Assembly (NCBI GenBank): GCA_937943045.1
Contig: CALEBN010000029.1
Location: forward strand, 1-13,316
Length of the DNA: 13,316 nucleotides
Reading direction: 5' to 3'
Source: an uncultured Collinsella sp.
Lineage (GTDB): Bacteria > Actinomycetota > Coriobacteriia > Coriobacteriales > Coriobacteriaceae
This document shows, piece after piece, positions 5,705-13,261 of this stretch (positions within the stretch are counted from its first letter, which is position 1; each line of letters starts with the position of its first letter). The translations under genes and the position numbers were made by a program. The notes below the pieces were generated by a model that saw only the letters and a program-made list of their open reading frames with translations, searched no databases and was not told where the DNA came from.

Positions 5705-7441
5705 ATGTCGCAACTCGACCGCAGCCAACTGATCACCGATCCGCAACAGCCCAGCAGGCAGCCCGGAGGCATCCAATCGCCCCGTCCCGTCGCGCCAGCC
5801 CAAGGCCAACAGCACGGCGCGGCAAATACCTCCCCGCGCCCCAATCGGGGCCAGCATCAGCAGCGTCAGCAGCGTTCCACACATGGCGCCGGTCACAACC
5901 AGGGCCCTTCGCACACTCGAGTTTCCAACAACCGCGGCCCCGCCAACAACCGCTCCGCAAAGGGCAATAAGACGGGTGGCAAGACGGCGTTCTTCGTCGT
6001 CCTCGGCCTCGTCGCCATCGTCTATATCGTGGGCGTCGTGGCGTTTTCGCAGATTGCCTACCCCAACACCACCATCGCCGGCGTCGATATCTCGTTTTCC
6101 AACGCCTCATCCGCCGCTACCAAGGTCAACTCAGCGTGGAAGCACTACAAGCTCACCGTTTCGGGTGAAGACTTTAGTTGGACCTATCAGCCCGAATCCG
6201 ACGAGCCCATCGTCGACGGCGAGGCAGCTGCCCACGAGATTATCGGCAGCAACGAGCCGCTGCTGTGGCTTTCGCGCCTGATTGCCTCGCTCGGCGGCAA
6301 GAACGTTAGCGCGACCAAAAACGGTACCATCGACCTGGAACAGGACGTCGACCTGTCCATGCTCTCGGACGCCTTTGACCAAAAGCAGTTCGAGGAGAAT
6401 CTGGGTGCCGCCATCGACGCATTCAACGAGGGCCGCACGGGTACCTTTGAGGCATCGAGCTCCTACGACGAGAAGGCGGGCAAGTTCACGATCGAGAAGG
6501 CCCGCTCCAACGAAAAGCTCAACCGCGAGCATGTCATTAAGTATGCGGAGATCGAGCTCGCGTCGCTGGCCGAGACCGTCGATCTTACGAAGCTCGGAAA
6601 CGATGCCTACGAGCCGCTCAACGGCACGCTCACCAACGACCAGATCCAGGCCGCATGCGATGCCGCCAACAACTTCCTGGGCGTTAACGTGACCCTTAAG
6701 CTCAACGGCAACGATGCTGGCAAGGTCGATGGCAGCTCGGTGCTGCAGTGGATCAGCTTTGCCGACCCTGCAAACCCCACACTCGACACCTCCCAGATCA
6801 GCAACTGGGCAGCAGACCTCGCCAATGGCTTTAACACCGTGGGCTCCACTCGTTGGTGGACGCGCGCCGATGGCAAGCAATGTGCCGTCGAAGGCGGTGA
6901 CTTTGGTTGGTCTATCGATAGCAGCACGCTTGCCAAGCAGGTCGAGGATGCTATTAACACCAAGCAGACCGGCGAGATTGAGATCAATTACTCCCAGAAG
7001 GCCGACACCTTTACCGCCAAGGGCGAGCCCGATTGGAAGGCGTATATCGACGTCGACCTGTCCGAGCAGCACGCGCGCTACTACGACGAGGGCGGCAATA
7101 TCGTTTGGGAGGCCAACTTTATTTCCGGCAAACCGGGCGAAGACGCCACCCCCGAGGGCGTGTGGCAGATCAACAGCAACGACGGCGCCACCAAGCTTAT
7201 CGGCGCCAAGGACCCCAAGACCGGTAAGCCCAAATACGAGAGCCCGGTGAGCTACTGGATGCCGTTTGAGGGCAACATGGTTGGCTTCCACGACGCTACC
7301 TGGCAAAACGATTCGAGTTTCGATAGTGCCGAATCGTACAAATGGTGCGGTAGCCACGGCTGCATCAATCTGCGCCTGGCCGATGCCAAGGCGCTCCACG
7401 ACTGCATCAAAGTCGGTCTGTGCGTGGTCGTGCATTCGTAG
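5705..7441 (+). CDS. Membrane-anchored L,D-transpeptidase (YkuD domain) with long disordered cytoplasmic tail
   Basis: L,D-transpeptidases make beta-lactam-tolerant 3-3 peptidoglycan cross-links or attach proteins to the wall. The 578 residues divide into a Gln/Pro/Arg/Asn-rich cytoplasmic tail (1-94), one membrane segment (about 95-117), an extracellular region of some 300 residues resembling the PG-binding-type domain often found in front of YkuD domains, and a C-terminal YkuD domain (about 444-578). The catalytic motif is SHGCINLR at 550-557 with Cys553 as nucleophile; His529 in VGFHDATW is the usual upstream conserved His. There is no signal-peptidase site, so the protein stays anchored. 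The ATG at 5705 follows GAAGGAAA by 8-9 nt. The gene has its own TATAAT promoter and ends 128 bp before the exporter operon on the same strand. The domain call is firm; the exact substrate is not. Confidence 0.93.
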   Translation: MSQLDRSQLITDPQQPSRQPGGIQSPRPVAPAQGQQHGAANTSPRPNRGQHQQRQQRSTHGAGHNQGPSHTRVSNNRGPANNRSAKGNKTGGKTAFFVVLGLVAIVYIVGVVAFSQIAYPNTTIAGVDISFSNASSAATKVNSAWKHYKLTVSGEDFSWTYQPESDEPIVDGEAAAHEIIGSNEPLLWLSRLIASLGGKNVSATKNGTIDLEQDVDLSMLSDAFDQKQFEENLGAAIDAFNEGRTGTFEASSSYDEKAGKFTIEKARSNEKLNREHVIKYAEIELASLAETVDLTKLGNDAYEPLNGTLTNDQIQAACDAANNFLGVNVTLKLNGNDAGKVDGSSVLQWISFADPANPTLDTSQISNWAADLANGFNTVGSTRWWTRADGKQCAVEGGDFGWSIDSSTLAKQVEDAINTKQTGEIEINYSQKADTFTAKGEPDWKAYIDVDLSEQHARYYDEGGNIVWEANFISGKPGEDATPEGVWQINSNDGATKLIGAKDPKTGKPKYESPVSYWMPFEGNMVGFHDATWQNDSSFDSAESYKWCGSHGCINLRLADAKALHDCIKVGLCVVVHS

Positions 7442-7505
7442 CACGTCACGCGCAACGCAACAGAGCTCAGCGACACCTACCTTTCGATGCTGAAAGAAAC
7501 GCGCC

Positions 7506-7535
7506 TATGCGCCCGCCCCAACCGGTGGGCGCATA
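7506..7535. terminator. 12-bp hairpin between the transpeptidase gene and the exporter operon
   Basis: TATGCGCCCGCC (7506-7517) pairs with GGTGGGCGCATA (7524-7535) through 12 bp with one G-U, around a 6-nt loop. It is 64 bp past the transpeptidase stop and only 34 bp before the next start. The following TACTTATCG is a weak U tract. The right arm overlaps a TATACT (7534-7539) that could be a -10, but no matching -35 exists. It could be a weak terminator, an attenuator or an operator. Confidence 0.5.
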
Positions 7536-7569
7536 TACTTATCGCGGTATGTTCTATAAAGGAGACGCT

Positions 7570-8982
7570 ATGTCGAATGTCCCCACCAACACCACGGGCC
7601 CCGACGATACCGGGCGCGTGCCGGAAGGCGCATCTGAAACCCTACCGCTCATCACAAGCGCCCCCACGGCGCAGCAAAACGACGGCGAGCAAGGTAACGC
7701 CGGAATATCCGACGATGAGGCCTACGCAAAGCTCAAGGCGAAGCGTGCCGAGCGTCGGCGCAAAAAGCTCATCCGACGCGGCATCGCTGCCGGCATCGTG
7801 GGCGGCATTATTCTGATTGCCATTATCGCGAGCGTTATCCTCAACTCGCAGCCGCAATCTGCGGACGGACCTGTTACCGACATGGTCATGGAGGGCACCT
7901 TTACCACGACCGTCGAGGCAAAAGGACAGCTCATGCCCATCTCGGCTTCAGTCGTCTCCCCTTCTGTCGACGGCACGGTAGCATCGATCAACGTGCAAGC
8001 CGGCCAGTCCGTCAACGAGGGCGACGTGCTCATGACCATTAAAAACGACGAGCTCGATCGCAACGTTGCCGAGGCGCAGCGCGCGGTGACTGCCGCACAG
8101 GAAGACCTGAAAAACGCACAAGCGGCGCTCGCCGCCGCACAGGCAGCACCGACGCTGGATGTCGACGGAGCGACCGCCCCGACGGATGTAACCTCCGACG
8201 CCAGCGCCGTGTCGAGCGCCCAGCGCAATCTCGCCTCGGCCCAGGCAACCCTGGACCAGGCAAATGCAAAGGCGGCAGAGCGCACCGTAAAGGCCCCCAG
8301 CTCAGGTAGAATCGTCGAGCTCAACGCCAAAGTGGGCGCCACGGTGACCGGAGGCATAGTCATGGGCGAAGGCGACACAAGCGGTGGCAAGCAATGCATG
8401 CAGATCGCCGACCTTTCCAAGATGAAGGTGACGGTTCAGGTGGGCGAAAAGGACATCGCCAAGATCGCCGTGGGCCAGAGCGCCAACGTTACCTATCCCG
8501 CGTTTCCCGATATCGTGAGCCAGGGCACCGTCACGGCTATCGCATCGGTGGCAAACTCCGACGCCGCCAACGGTGGTGGCGGAAGCGTGACCTTTAACGT
8601 CGACATCCTCATCGAGGCACCCGATAGCCGCCTTAAGCCCGGTATGACTGCCGAGGTCTCGGTGGTGACCGAGCAGCTTGACGACGTGGTCATGGTGCCC
8701 ACTCTGGCGCTGATGACCGAGGACGGCGAACACTATTACGTCAACGTGGCAACCGATGACGAAGGCAAGGAAACGCGCCGCGTGAAGGTGACCGTCGTGA
8801 CGCAAAACGACAACGACGCCGTGGTCGGCAAGACGCAGGTCAAGCGCGACGACCAGGGCAACGAGATCAACCCCGACGTGCCGGTTACCAAGCTGCGCGA
8901 TGGAGACACCATCGTGGTGGATACCGGCGCGGGCATGACGGCAGACGGCGGCGACAGTATGCCTGCCGATGAGGGCATGTAA
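7570..8982 (+). CDS. MacA/HlyD-type membrane fusion (periplasmic-adaptor-like) protein
   Basis: This is the adaptor subunit of a MacAB-type ABC exporter. The 470 residues show a disordered, acidic and Thr/Pro-rich cytoplasmic tail (1-66) ending in a basic KAKRAERRRKKLIRR stretch, one membrane anchor (about 71-92), and an extracellular adaptor fold. The two lipoyl halves are at about 130-160 (SPSVDGTVASINVQAGQSVNEGDVL) and 240-258 (VKAPSSGRIVELNAKVGATV). Between them is an Ala/Gln-rich coiled hairpin, broken at about 192-212 by a Pro/Thr/Asp-rich loop. The barrel domain follows at about 285-370. The ATG at 7570 has AAAGGAG 6-7 nt upstream; longer in-frame starts at 7420 and 7549 are less likely. 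The stop overlaps the next ATG (TAATG), implying coupling. In a single-membrane cell there is no TolC, so it may assist or regulate the transporter rather than bridge to an outer membrane. The substrate is unknown. Confidence 0.92.
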   Translation: MSNVPTNTTGPDDTGRVPEGASETLPLITSAPTAQQNDGEQGNAGISDDEAYAKLKAKRAERRRKKLIRRGIAAGIVGGIILIAIIASVILNSQPQSADGPVTDMVMEGTFTTTVEAKGQLMPISASVVSPSVDGTVASINVQAGQSVNEGDVLMTIKNDELDRNVAEAQRAVTAAQEDLKNAQAALAAAQAAPTLDVDGATAPTDVTSDASAVSSAQRNLASAQATLDQANAKAAERTVKAPSSGRIVELNAKVGATVTGGIVMGEGDTSGGKQCMQIADLSKMKVTVQVGEKDIAKIAVGQSANVTYPAFPDIVSQGTVTAIASVANSDAANGGGGSVTFNVDILIEAPDSRLKPGMTAEVSVVTEQLDDVVMVPTLALMTEDGEHYYVNVATDDEGKETRRVKVTVVTQNDNDAVVGKTQVKRDDQGNEINPDVPVTKLRDGDTIVVDTGAGMTADGGDSMPADEGM

Positions 8983-9755
8983 TGCGCCCCGTCGTCGACA
9001 TCCGCAACGTGCACCGCATCTTTGAGAGCGAGGCCAGTTGCGCTCACATCCTGCACAATGTGAGCCTGGCGGTGGACCCCGGTGAGTTCGTCGCCATCAC
9101 CGGCCCCTCGGGCTCAGGCAAGTCGACGCTCATGAACATCCTGGGCTGCCTGGACAAACCGACGGCGGGCGACTATTACCTGCAGGGCCTCAATGTCGCC
9201 GAGCTCGACAATGATGAGCTCACCGAGGTGCGTGCGCTGAGCATCGGCTTTGTCTTTCAGAGTTTCAACCTGCTGCCGCGTCTGTCGGTTATCGAAAACG
9301 TCATGCTGCCGCTGTCCTACACCAATGTGCCGCGCAACCAGCGCGAGATGCGCGCCGTGCACGCACTGCAAGCCGTCACGCTACCAGTCGACCACTGGGA
9401 CCATCGCATATCCGAGCTCTCGGGCGGCCAGATGCAGCGCGTCGCCATCGCGCGCGCTCTCGTCAACGATCCGCCCATCATCCTGGCCGACGAGCCCACG
9501 GGGAACCTAGACTCGACAACCGGGGCACTCGTCATTGAAACGTTCCATAAGCTCCAAGAACGAGGCAAGACCATCGTACTCATCACGCACGACCCGGGCA
9601 TTGCCGCCGAGGCCGACCGGGCCGTGACCATTCGCGACGGGCGAATCCATGACGGCGCATATATCGCGCATGCGCCGAATACGCTACGCGGCGCCATCGG
9701 CAACCTACCCGCGACTTGTACATCTTCCATGTTGCCTAAAGGAGCGAAGGCATGA
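8982..9755 (+). CDS. ABC transporter ATP-binding protein, MacB/LolD type
   Basis: This cytoplasmic ATPase powers the permease encoded next to it. The 257 residues carry all nucleotide-binding motifs: Walker A GPSGSGKST at 41-49, Q-loop Q93 in FVFQSFNLLPRLS, signature LSGGQ at 146-150, Walker B IILADE at 166-171 with the DEPTGNLD D-loop, and H-loop H203. The FNLLP/L and DEPTGNLD sequences are those of the MacB/LolD/FtsE mechanotransmission subfamily. About 35 residues after the H-loop region form a tail with no recognised domain. Both ends are translationally coupled: its ATG overlaps the upstream stop by 1 nt and its TGA overlaps the permease start (ATGA). Confidence 0.96.
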   Translation: MRPVVDIRNVHRIFESEASCAHILHNVSLAVDPGEFVAITGPSGSGKSTLMNILGCLDKPTAGDYYLQGLNVAELDNDELTEVRALSIGFVFQSFNLLPRLSVIENVMLPLSYTNVPRNQREMRAVHALQAVTLPVDHWDHRISELSGGQMQRVAIARALVNDPPIILADEPTGNLDSTTGALVIETFHKLQERGKTIVLITHDPGIAAEADRAVTIRDGRIHDGAYIAHAPNTLRGAIGNLPATCTSSMLPKGAKA

Positions 9756-10966
9756 GCACCCGCGATCTTGTCCAAGAAGCCCTGCACTCGCTCGAGGCCA
9801 ACAAGGGACGTAGCCTGCTCACCATCCTGGGCATCGTCATTGGCATCGCCTCGGTCATAGCCATGACCTCGCTCATCGGCGGCATCCAAAACAGCCTGGT
9901 CAACAGCTTGGGCCTCAACGCGGCCCGCATGGTGCAGATCTACTCGTCCCAAGAGCTCACCGATTCGGATGTCGAGAAGTTGCGCAAAATCGTGCCGCAA
10001 ATTGAGCAGATCGGCATCGTCGACAGCGCCTATTCCGAGTACAAAGTGGGAGATAAAAGCTATACCGTCATGGCCCAGGGTGTCGATAGCGACATGCTCG
10101 ACGCCGTGGGCGCCAGCAAGATCGTCGCCGGTCGTCCCTATAGCGACATCGAGTCCAAATCCGGCGCTCGAGTGGCGCTCATTGGCCGCGGCGGCGCCGA
10201 TCAACTGTACGGCAACGAACAGGACGCGATTGGCAAGACCATCAAGGTTTCGAGCGGAGACGTGCAGATTATTGGCGTCATCGACGGCGGCAACGACTCC
10301 ATGGGCTCGCTGAGCCTGTACATGCCACGAGCAACGATCGCCGAGCTTTTCGGCGATGACAATCCATCGTTTCCCAGTGTGACGGCACTCGCCGCCGAGG
10401 GCACCGATATGGACGAGCTCTGCAAGACGATCGAGTCCAAGGTGCGCAGCATGAAGGGCATCTCGGAGGACGACGAGTACGACAGCGTGTCGGCAAGCTC
10501 CATGAAGAGCGCTATCGATGCCCTCAACTCCTTTATGAGCGCCTTCTCGCTCATCATGGGCGCCGTTGCTGGCATCTCACTTTTAGTCGGCGGTATCGGC
10601 ATTATGAACATGATGCTCACCAACGTGACCGAGCGGATCCGCGAGATTGGCATTCGCCGCGCTCTGGGCGCAAGCCGACGCGATATCACGGCCCAGTTTT
10701 TGGCCGAATCCTCGGCGCTGTGCATCACTGGCGGCATTTTAGGTGTCGTAATTGGCTATCTGCTGGCCTGGGGGCTCACGTTCTTTGCAGCGAGCTCGGG
10801 CATTATGAACGAGTTTGGGGCCACTGGGATGATTACGCCGAGCTTCTCCATTACAACTGTGCTGCTCGCGTTTGCCGTATCGGTCGGCATCGGCGTGATC
10901 TTTGGCTTCTATCCCGCCCGCCGCGCCGCGAGACTCGATCCGGTCGAGTGTCTGCGCTATCAGTAA
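9752..10966 (+). CDS. MacB/FtsX-type ABC transporter permease
   Basis: This is the membrane subunit of the exporter. The 404 residues match the four-helix MacB topology: an N-terminal helix (about 21-42, LTILGIVIGIASVIAMTSL), a large extracellular MacB_PCD-type domain (about 45-260), then three helices in the FtsX domain (about 264-288, 322-346 and 366-390). The cytoplasmic coupling sequence NVTERIREIGIRRALGASRRDI (291-312) and the ending FYPARRAARLDPVECLRYQ are hallmarks of the family. AAAGGAG precedes the ATG and the start overlaps the ATPase stop by 4 nt. The operon ends here, 4 bp before an 87-bp inverted repeat. MacB-type pairs in Gram-positive bacteria often export or sense antimicrobial peptides or lipids; that role is inference here. 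Confidence 0.96.
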   Translation: MSTRDLVQEALHSLEANKGRSLLTILGIVIGIASVIAMTSLIGGIQNSLVNSLGLNAARMVQIYSSQELTDSDVEKLRKIVPQIEQIGIVDSAYSEYKVGDKSYTVMAQGVDSDMLDAVGASKIVAGRPYSDIESKSGARVALIGRGGADQLYGNEQDAIGKTIKVSSGDVQIIGVIDGGNDSMGSLSLYMPRATIAELFGDDNPSFPSVTALAAEGTDMDELCKTIESKVRSMKGISEDDEYDSVSASSMKSAIDALNSFMSAFSLIMGAVAGISLLVGGIGIMNMMLTNVTERIREIGIRRALGASRRDITAQFLAESSALCITGGILGVVIGYLLAWGLTFFAASSGIMNEFGATGMITPSFSITTVLLAFAVSVGIGVIFGFYPARRAARLDPVECLRYQ

Positions 10967-10970
10967 TGCA

Positions 10971-11057
10971 ATCCCCCCTGAGTTGCGGTGAAATAGGGAG
11001 TGTTTAAGCTGTTAAAAGGCCTATTCAGTCCTTATTTCACCGCAACTCAGGGGGGAT
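10971..11057. repeat. 87-bp inverted repeat with perfect 25-bp arms between convergent genes
   Basis: Arms at 10971-10995 (ATCCCCCCTGAGTTGCGGTG...) and 11033-11057 are exact reverse complements over 25 bp; pairing continues past a G-U with three more base pairs. The loop region of about 30 nt contains AGGCCT. The element starts 4 bp after the permease stop and ends 12 bp before the TetR stop, so it fills the convergent spacer. It could act as a bidirectional transcription barrier, though it lacks terminal U runs. Its sharply defined ends (ATCCCCCC and GGGGGGAT) also look like a small mobile palindrome. Confidence 0.85.
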
Positions 11058-11069
11058 AAGGCGCTAGTG

Positions 11070-11681
11070 CTATTCGAAACGAGATTCCAGACTCGATAGT
11101 CCATTCAACGTCAGGTCGTTGGCGACCGCCGAGACGCGCTCGATGGGAACCGAGCCGTCCGACAACGCCCACGTGCGATAGATGCCGATAATGCCGGACA
11201 GCAAAAACGCCAGGTAGTAATCGAACATCTCGTCCTTTAGACCCTCGGGCAGCAGATCGCGCTCAGCGATCTCGTGCTCAAGCGGCACACGCAGACGAGC
11301 CATAAAGTCGTCGAGCGGAATGTTTTCGATCAACTGGCGATTAAGCACCAGGTTGTTGCACAGCGCCTCGTTAACGGTCTTGAAAAAGGACGCCGCAGCG
11401 CCAAGTGCGCGCTCGTTGGTGTCGCCGCCCATGGAGGAAAGCGTCTTCTCGACTGAATCGACGATCATCTCGACCACATCGACGGCAATGGCGTCGAGCA
11501 AGCCGTCGACCGTGCCAAAGTGCACGTAGAAGGTCTTACGGTCGACATTTGCCTCGCGCGCGATAGCGCTCACCGTAATATCGGCCAGGGGCTTTTCCAT
11601 AAGCAGTCGCTCAAACGCCGAAAGAATCGCATTGCGACTACGGACGATACGACGGTCAAGGCGCGGTTTGGTGGTAGCCAT
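11070..11681 (-). CDS. TetR/AcrR-family transcriptional regulator
   Basis: This 203-residue repressor-type protein has an N-terminal helix-turn-helix at about residues 35-55 (ITVSAIAREANVDRKTFYVHF), with the family's typical TFYxHF ending and a following GLLDAI helix. The C-terminal ligand/dimer domain (about 65-203) is all helical and resembles the C-terminal domains of AcrR/DhaS-like members; the ligand is unknown. The ATG at 11681 follows GAAGGGGA by about 7 nt. It lies convergent to the exporter operon and downstream of the YbhN-like gene. Two inverted repeats in its upstream region are plausible autoregulatory operators. Control of the neighbouring exporter is a common arrangement but is not shown by the sequence. 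Confidence 0.93.
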   Translation of the reverse strand: MATTKPRLDRRIVRSRNAILSAFERLLMEKPLADITVSAIAREANVDRKTFYVHFGTVDGLLDAIAVDVVEMIVDSVEKTLSSMGGDTNERALGAAASFFKTVNEALCNNLVLNRQLIENIPLDDFMARLRVPLEHEIAERDLLPEGLKDEMFDYYLAFLLSGIIGIYRTWALSDGSVPIERVSAVANDLTLNGLSSLESRFE

Positions 11682-11706
11682 AGACGTGTCCCCTTCATGT
11701 CAACAG

Positions 11707-11758
11707 CCCACCTGTAAGTCCTCTACATGTGGGAGATAATCAACGTAAGAGGATTATC
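11707..11758. promoter_or_regulatory. Candidate TetR operator region (two inverted repeats)
   Basis: CCCACCTGTA (11707-11716) and TACATGTGGG (11724-11733) form a 10-bp inverted repeat with one mismatch and a 7-nt centre. Next to it GATAATC (11735-11741) and GATTATC (11752-11758) form a perfect 7-bp inverted repeat with a 10-nt centre. Both lie 25-77 bp upstream of the TetR start, where autoregulatory operators are expected. Confidence 0.4.
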
Positions 11759-11817
11759 CTACAACTCACATCGCAATGACGAGCGTCATCAAGAACGCAC
11801 GACTCGCCCACTGAGTC

Positions 11818-13110
11818 CTAGGGCCGCTTCTTTTTATTGAGCGCCGCCGGGGAAACGCGGATACCGTCGCCAGTCTGACGAACGTAGGTCTTGCGAGCCG
11901 GCTTAGAGGCCACAGCAGCCTTTTGAGCACGCTGATTGGGGTCCACGGTAACCTGGTACGCAGGATGCGCCTTAACGGGCGCAGAGGGCGTCTGAGGCGT
12001 GCGTCCAAGCTTTCGCATCACACGATCCCAGCGCGCATGAATACTCTCGTTGTGAGCACTCTTAAGGCCCAGCAGTGGGGCAGCCAAAATGGTCGGCGCG
12101 ATAAAGGTGATCAGACGCCACAGTAGATAGCCGGCAGTAGAGGCCGTGCCAAAAAAGTGACCCAAGAAAAGTGCGAAGCCACCCTCGGCGCCACCAGTGC
12201 CGCCGGGCAGCGGAACGGCGGAGCTCAGCAGCTGGACAAAGGCGCTCGCGGCCATGACCGAGAAAAAGTCGACTTCGTGGTGGCCAAAGGAGAGCATCAA
12301 AAAGTACGGAACCAGGTAGAAAAACGCCAGCTGCAGCATGGTGATGACAACTGTGAGCAGCATGGACGAAAAATGGCCGGCAGAGAGTTTGAATTTCTCG
12401 GAGAACGAGTAGATCTCGCCATCGACAAAGGTGCGCCAGCCCTCGATCTTTGTGGCCGAGACGCCCACGCGCTCGAGCCAATTGATGATGCAATGAGCGA
12501 CGCGCGTGACGGTCCTGGGCATCAAGGCCACGGCAAAGATGCCGAGCAGGATGCAGCAGTGGCCGCCAAAACTAAAGACGCACAGCAGCGTCATGTCGCC
12601 ATAACGCTCGGCGAAAAACGGCATACGGGCGAGCAGAAGAATGGCGCCCCATGCCACCAGGCCAAACTGGTACACGATAAAGCGCGTGAACTGCGTGGCA
12701 CCTGCCTCGCCCACGTTTTGGCCGGCTTTGGTCAGGCGGTAAATCTGGGCAGGCGTAGAGCCCATCATCATGGGTGTCAGGTTGCCAAAGAAGATGCCGC
12801 TCGCCTCGACCGAAATGAGGTCGCGAATACCGACGGGCGATTCGGGGTCGAGCCAAACGGCGATCGCGTACGCCACGATGCCAAAAACGAGATACAAAAA
12901 CATGCAAAAGCATGCAGCAAAGAGCCAGGACATCTGGACACTGGACATAGCGGCCCAAAACTGCCCCATCTGCCCGGTCACGACCAAATAGACGATATAG
13001 CCGACCAGCACAACGCCGATAAAGATAGCGCCGCGACGCGCGCTCTTGTTGTCATCGCCGCCAGAAACCTCGACCTGGGGCTTTGGGCTATGCTGAGAGG
13101 ACTCCGTCAT
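11818..13110 (-). CDS. YbhN/LPG-synthase-TM-like integral membrane protein
   Basis: The 430 residues form a polytopic membrane protein of the lysylphosphatidylglycerol-synthase transmembrane family (UPF0104/YbhN, Pfam PF03706), related to the flippase half of MprF. Hydrophobic segments are visible at about 27-46, 62-86, 145-162, 172-197, 248-275, 285-300 and 325-350. Family-like motifs are NLTPMMMGSTPAQIYR (110-125) and VPLPGGTGGAEGGF (299-312). There is no C-terminal aminoacyl-transferase domain, so it is not a complete MprF; instead a basic, Lys/Pro-rich cytoplasmic tail of about 75 residues ends the protein in NKKKRP. I chose the ATG at 13110 because AAGGAG lies 4 nt upstream; an in-frame start at 13218 would extend through the promoter. 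Members are linked to lipid or glycolipid transport; the substrate here is unknown. Confidence 0.88.
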   Translation of the reverse strand: MTESSQHSPKPQVEVSGGDDNKSARRGAIFIGVVLVGYIVYLVVTGQMGQFWAAMSSVQMSWLFAACFCMFLYLVFGIVAYAIAVWLDPESPVGIRDLISVEASGIFFGNLTPMMMGSTPAQIYRLTKAGQNVGEAGATQFTRFIVYQFGLVAWGAILLLARMPFFAERYGDMTLLCVFSFGGHCCILLGIFAVALMPRTVTRVAHCIINWLERVGVSATKIEGWRTFVDGEIYSFSEKFKLSAGHFSSMLLTVVITMLQLAFFYLVPYFLMLSFGHHEVDFFSVMAASAFVQLLSSAVPLPGGTGGAEGGFALFLGHFFGTASTAGYLLWRLITFIAPTILAAPLLGLKSAHNESIHARWDRVMRKLGRTPQTPSAPVKAHPAYQVTVDPNQRAQKAAVASKPARKTYVRQTGDGIRVSPAALNKKKRP

Positions 13111-13143
13111 GAGGCTCCTTCTGACCGTCAAAGTACCTGGCCT

Positions 13144-13149
13144 ATTGTA
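13144..13149 (-). promoter_or_regulatory. Candidate -10 for the YbhN-like gene
   Basis: On the minus strand TACAAT (one mismatch to consensus) lies 33 bp upstream of the start codon. The sequence 16-18 bp further upstream (TTTTGC region) is a poor -35. Confidence 0.45.
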
Positions 13150-13218
13150 CCCGTATGGGAGAAGAGCAAAACGTAAAGCTATGAGGCAAATGGGATTAAC
13201 AGACCAGCCCGCATGCAT

Positions 13219-13251
13219 TAAAAAACCCGACCTCCTTACGAAAGACCGGGT
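13219..13251 (-). terminator. Intrinsic terminator after tRNA-Glu
   Basis: On the minus strand ACCCGGTC (plus 13244-13251) pairs with GGTCGGGT (plus 13225-13232) through 8 bp with two G-U pairs, and runs straight into TTTTTT. It lies about 10 bp past the tRNA CCA end. Confidence 0.88.
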
Positions 13252-13261
13252 ATCTAAAACA

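Noticed and set aside
6131..7444. 437-codon open frame antisense to the L,D-transpeptidase gene
   Set aside because: It is a GC-bias shadow. The plus strand carries the complete catalytic HGCINLR domain, and the antisense translation has no domain-like pattern or start context.
11774..11817. Terminator after the YbhN-like gene
   Set aside because: Only short stems exist (GACTC/GAGTC at 11801-11817 and ATGACG/CGTCAT near 11780) and neither is followed by a U tract on the minus strand; support is insufficient.
12157..13176. 339-codon open frame antisense to the YbhN-like gene
   Set aside because: It is composed of His/Gln/Asp-rich residues typical of the complement of a hydrophobic membrane gene, with no start signal.
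13111..13218. N-terminal extension of the YbhN-like protein to an ATG at 13218
   Set aside because: It would cover the candidate TACAAT promoter and has no ribosome binding site. The start at 13110 has AAGGAG immediately upstream.
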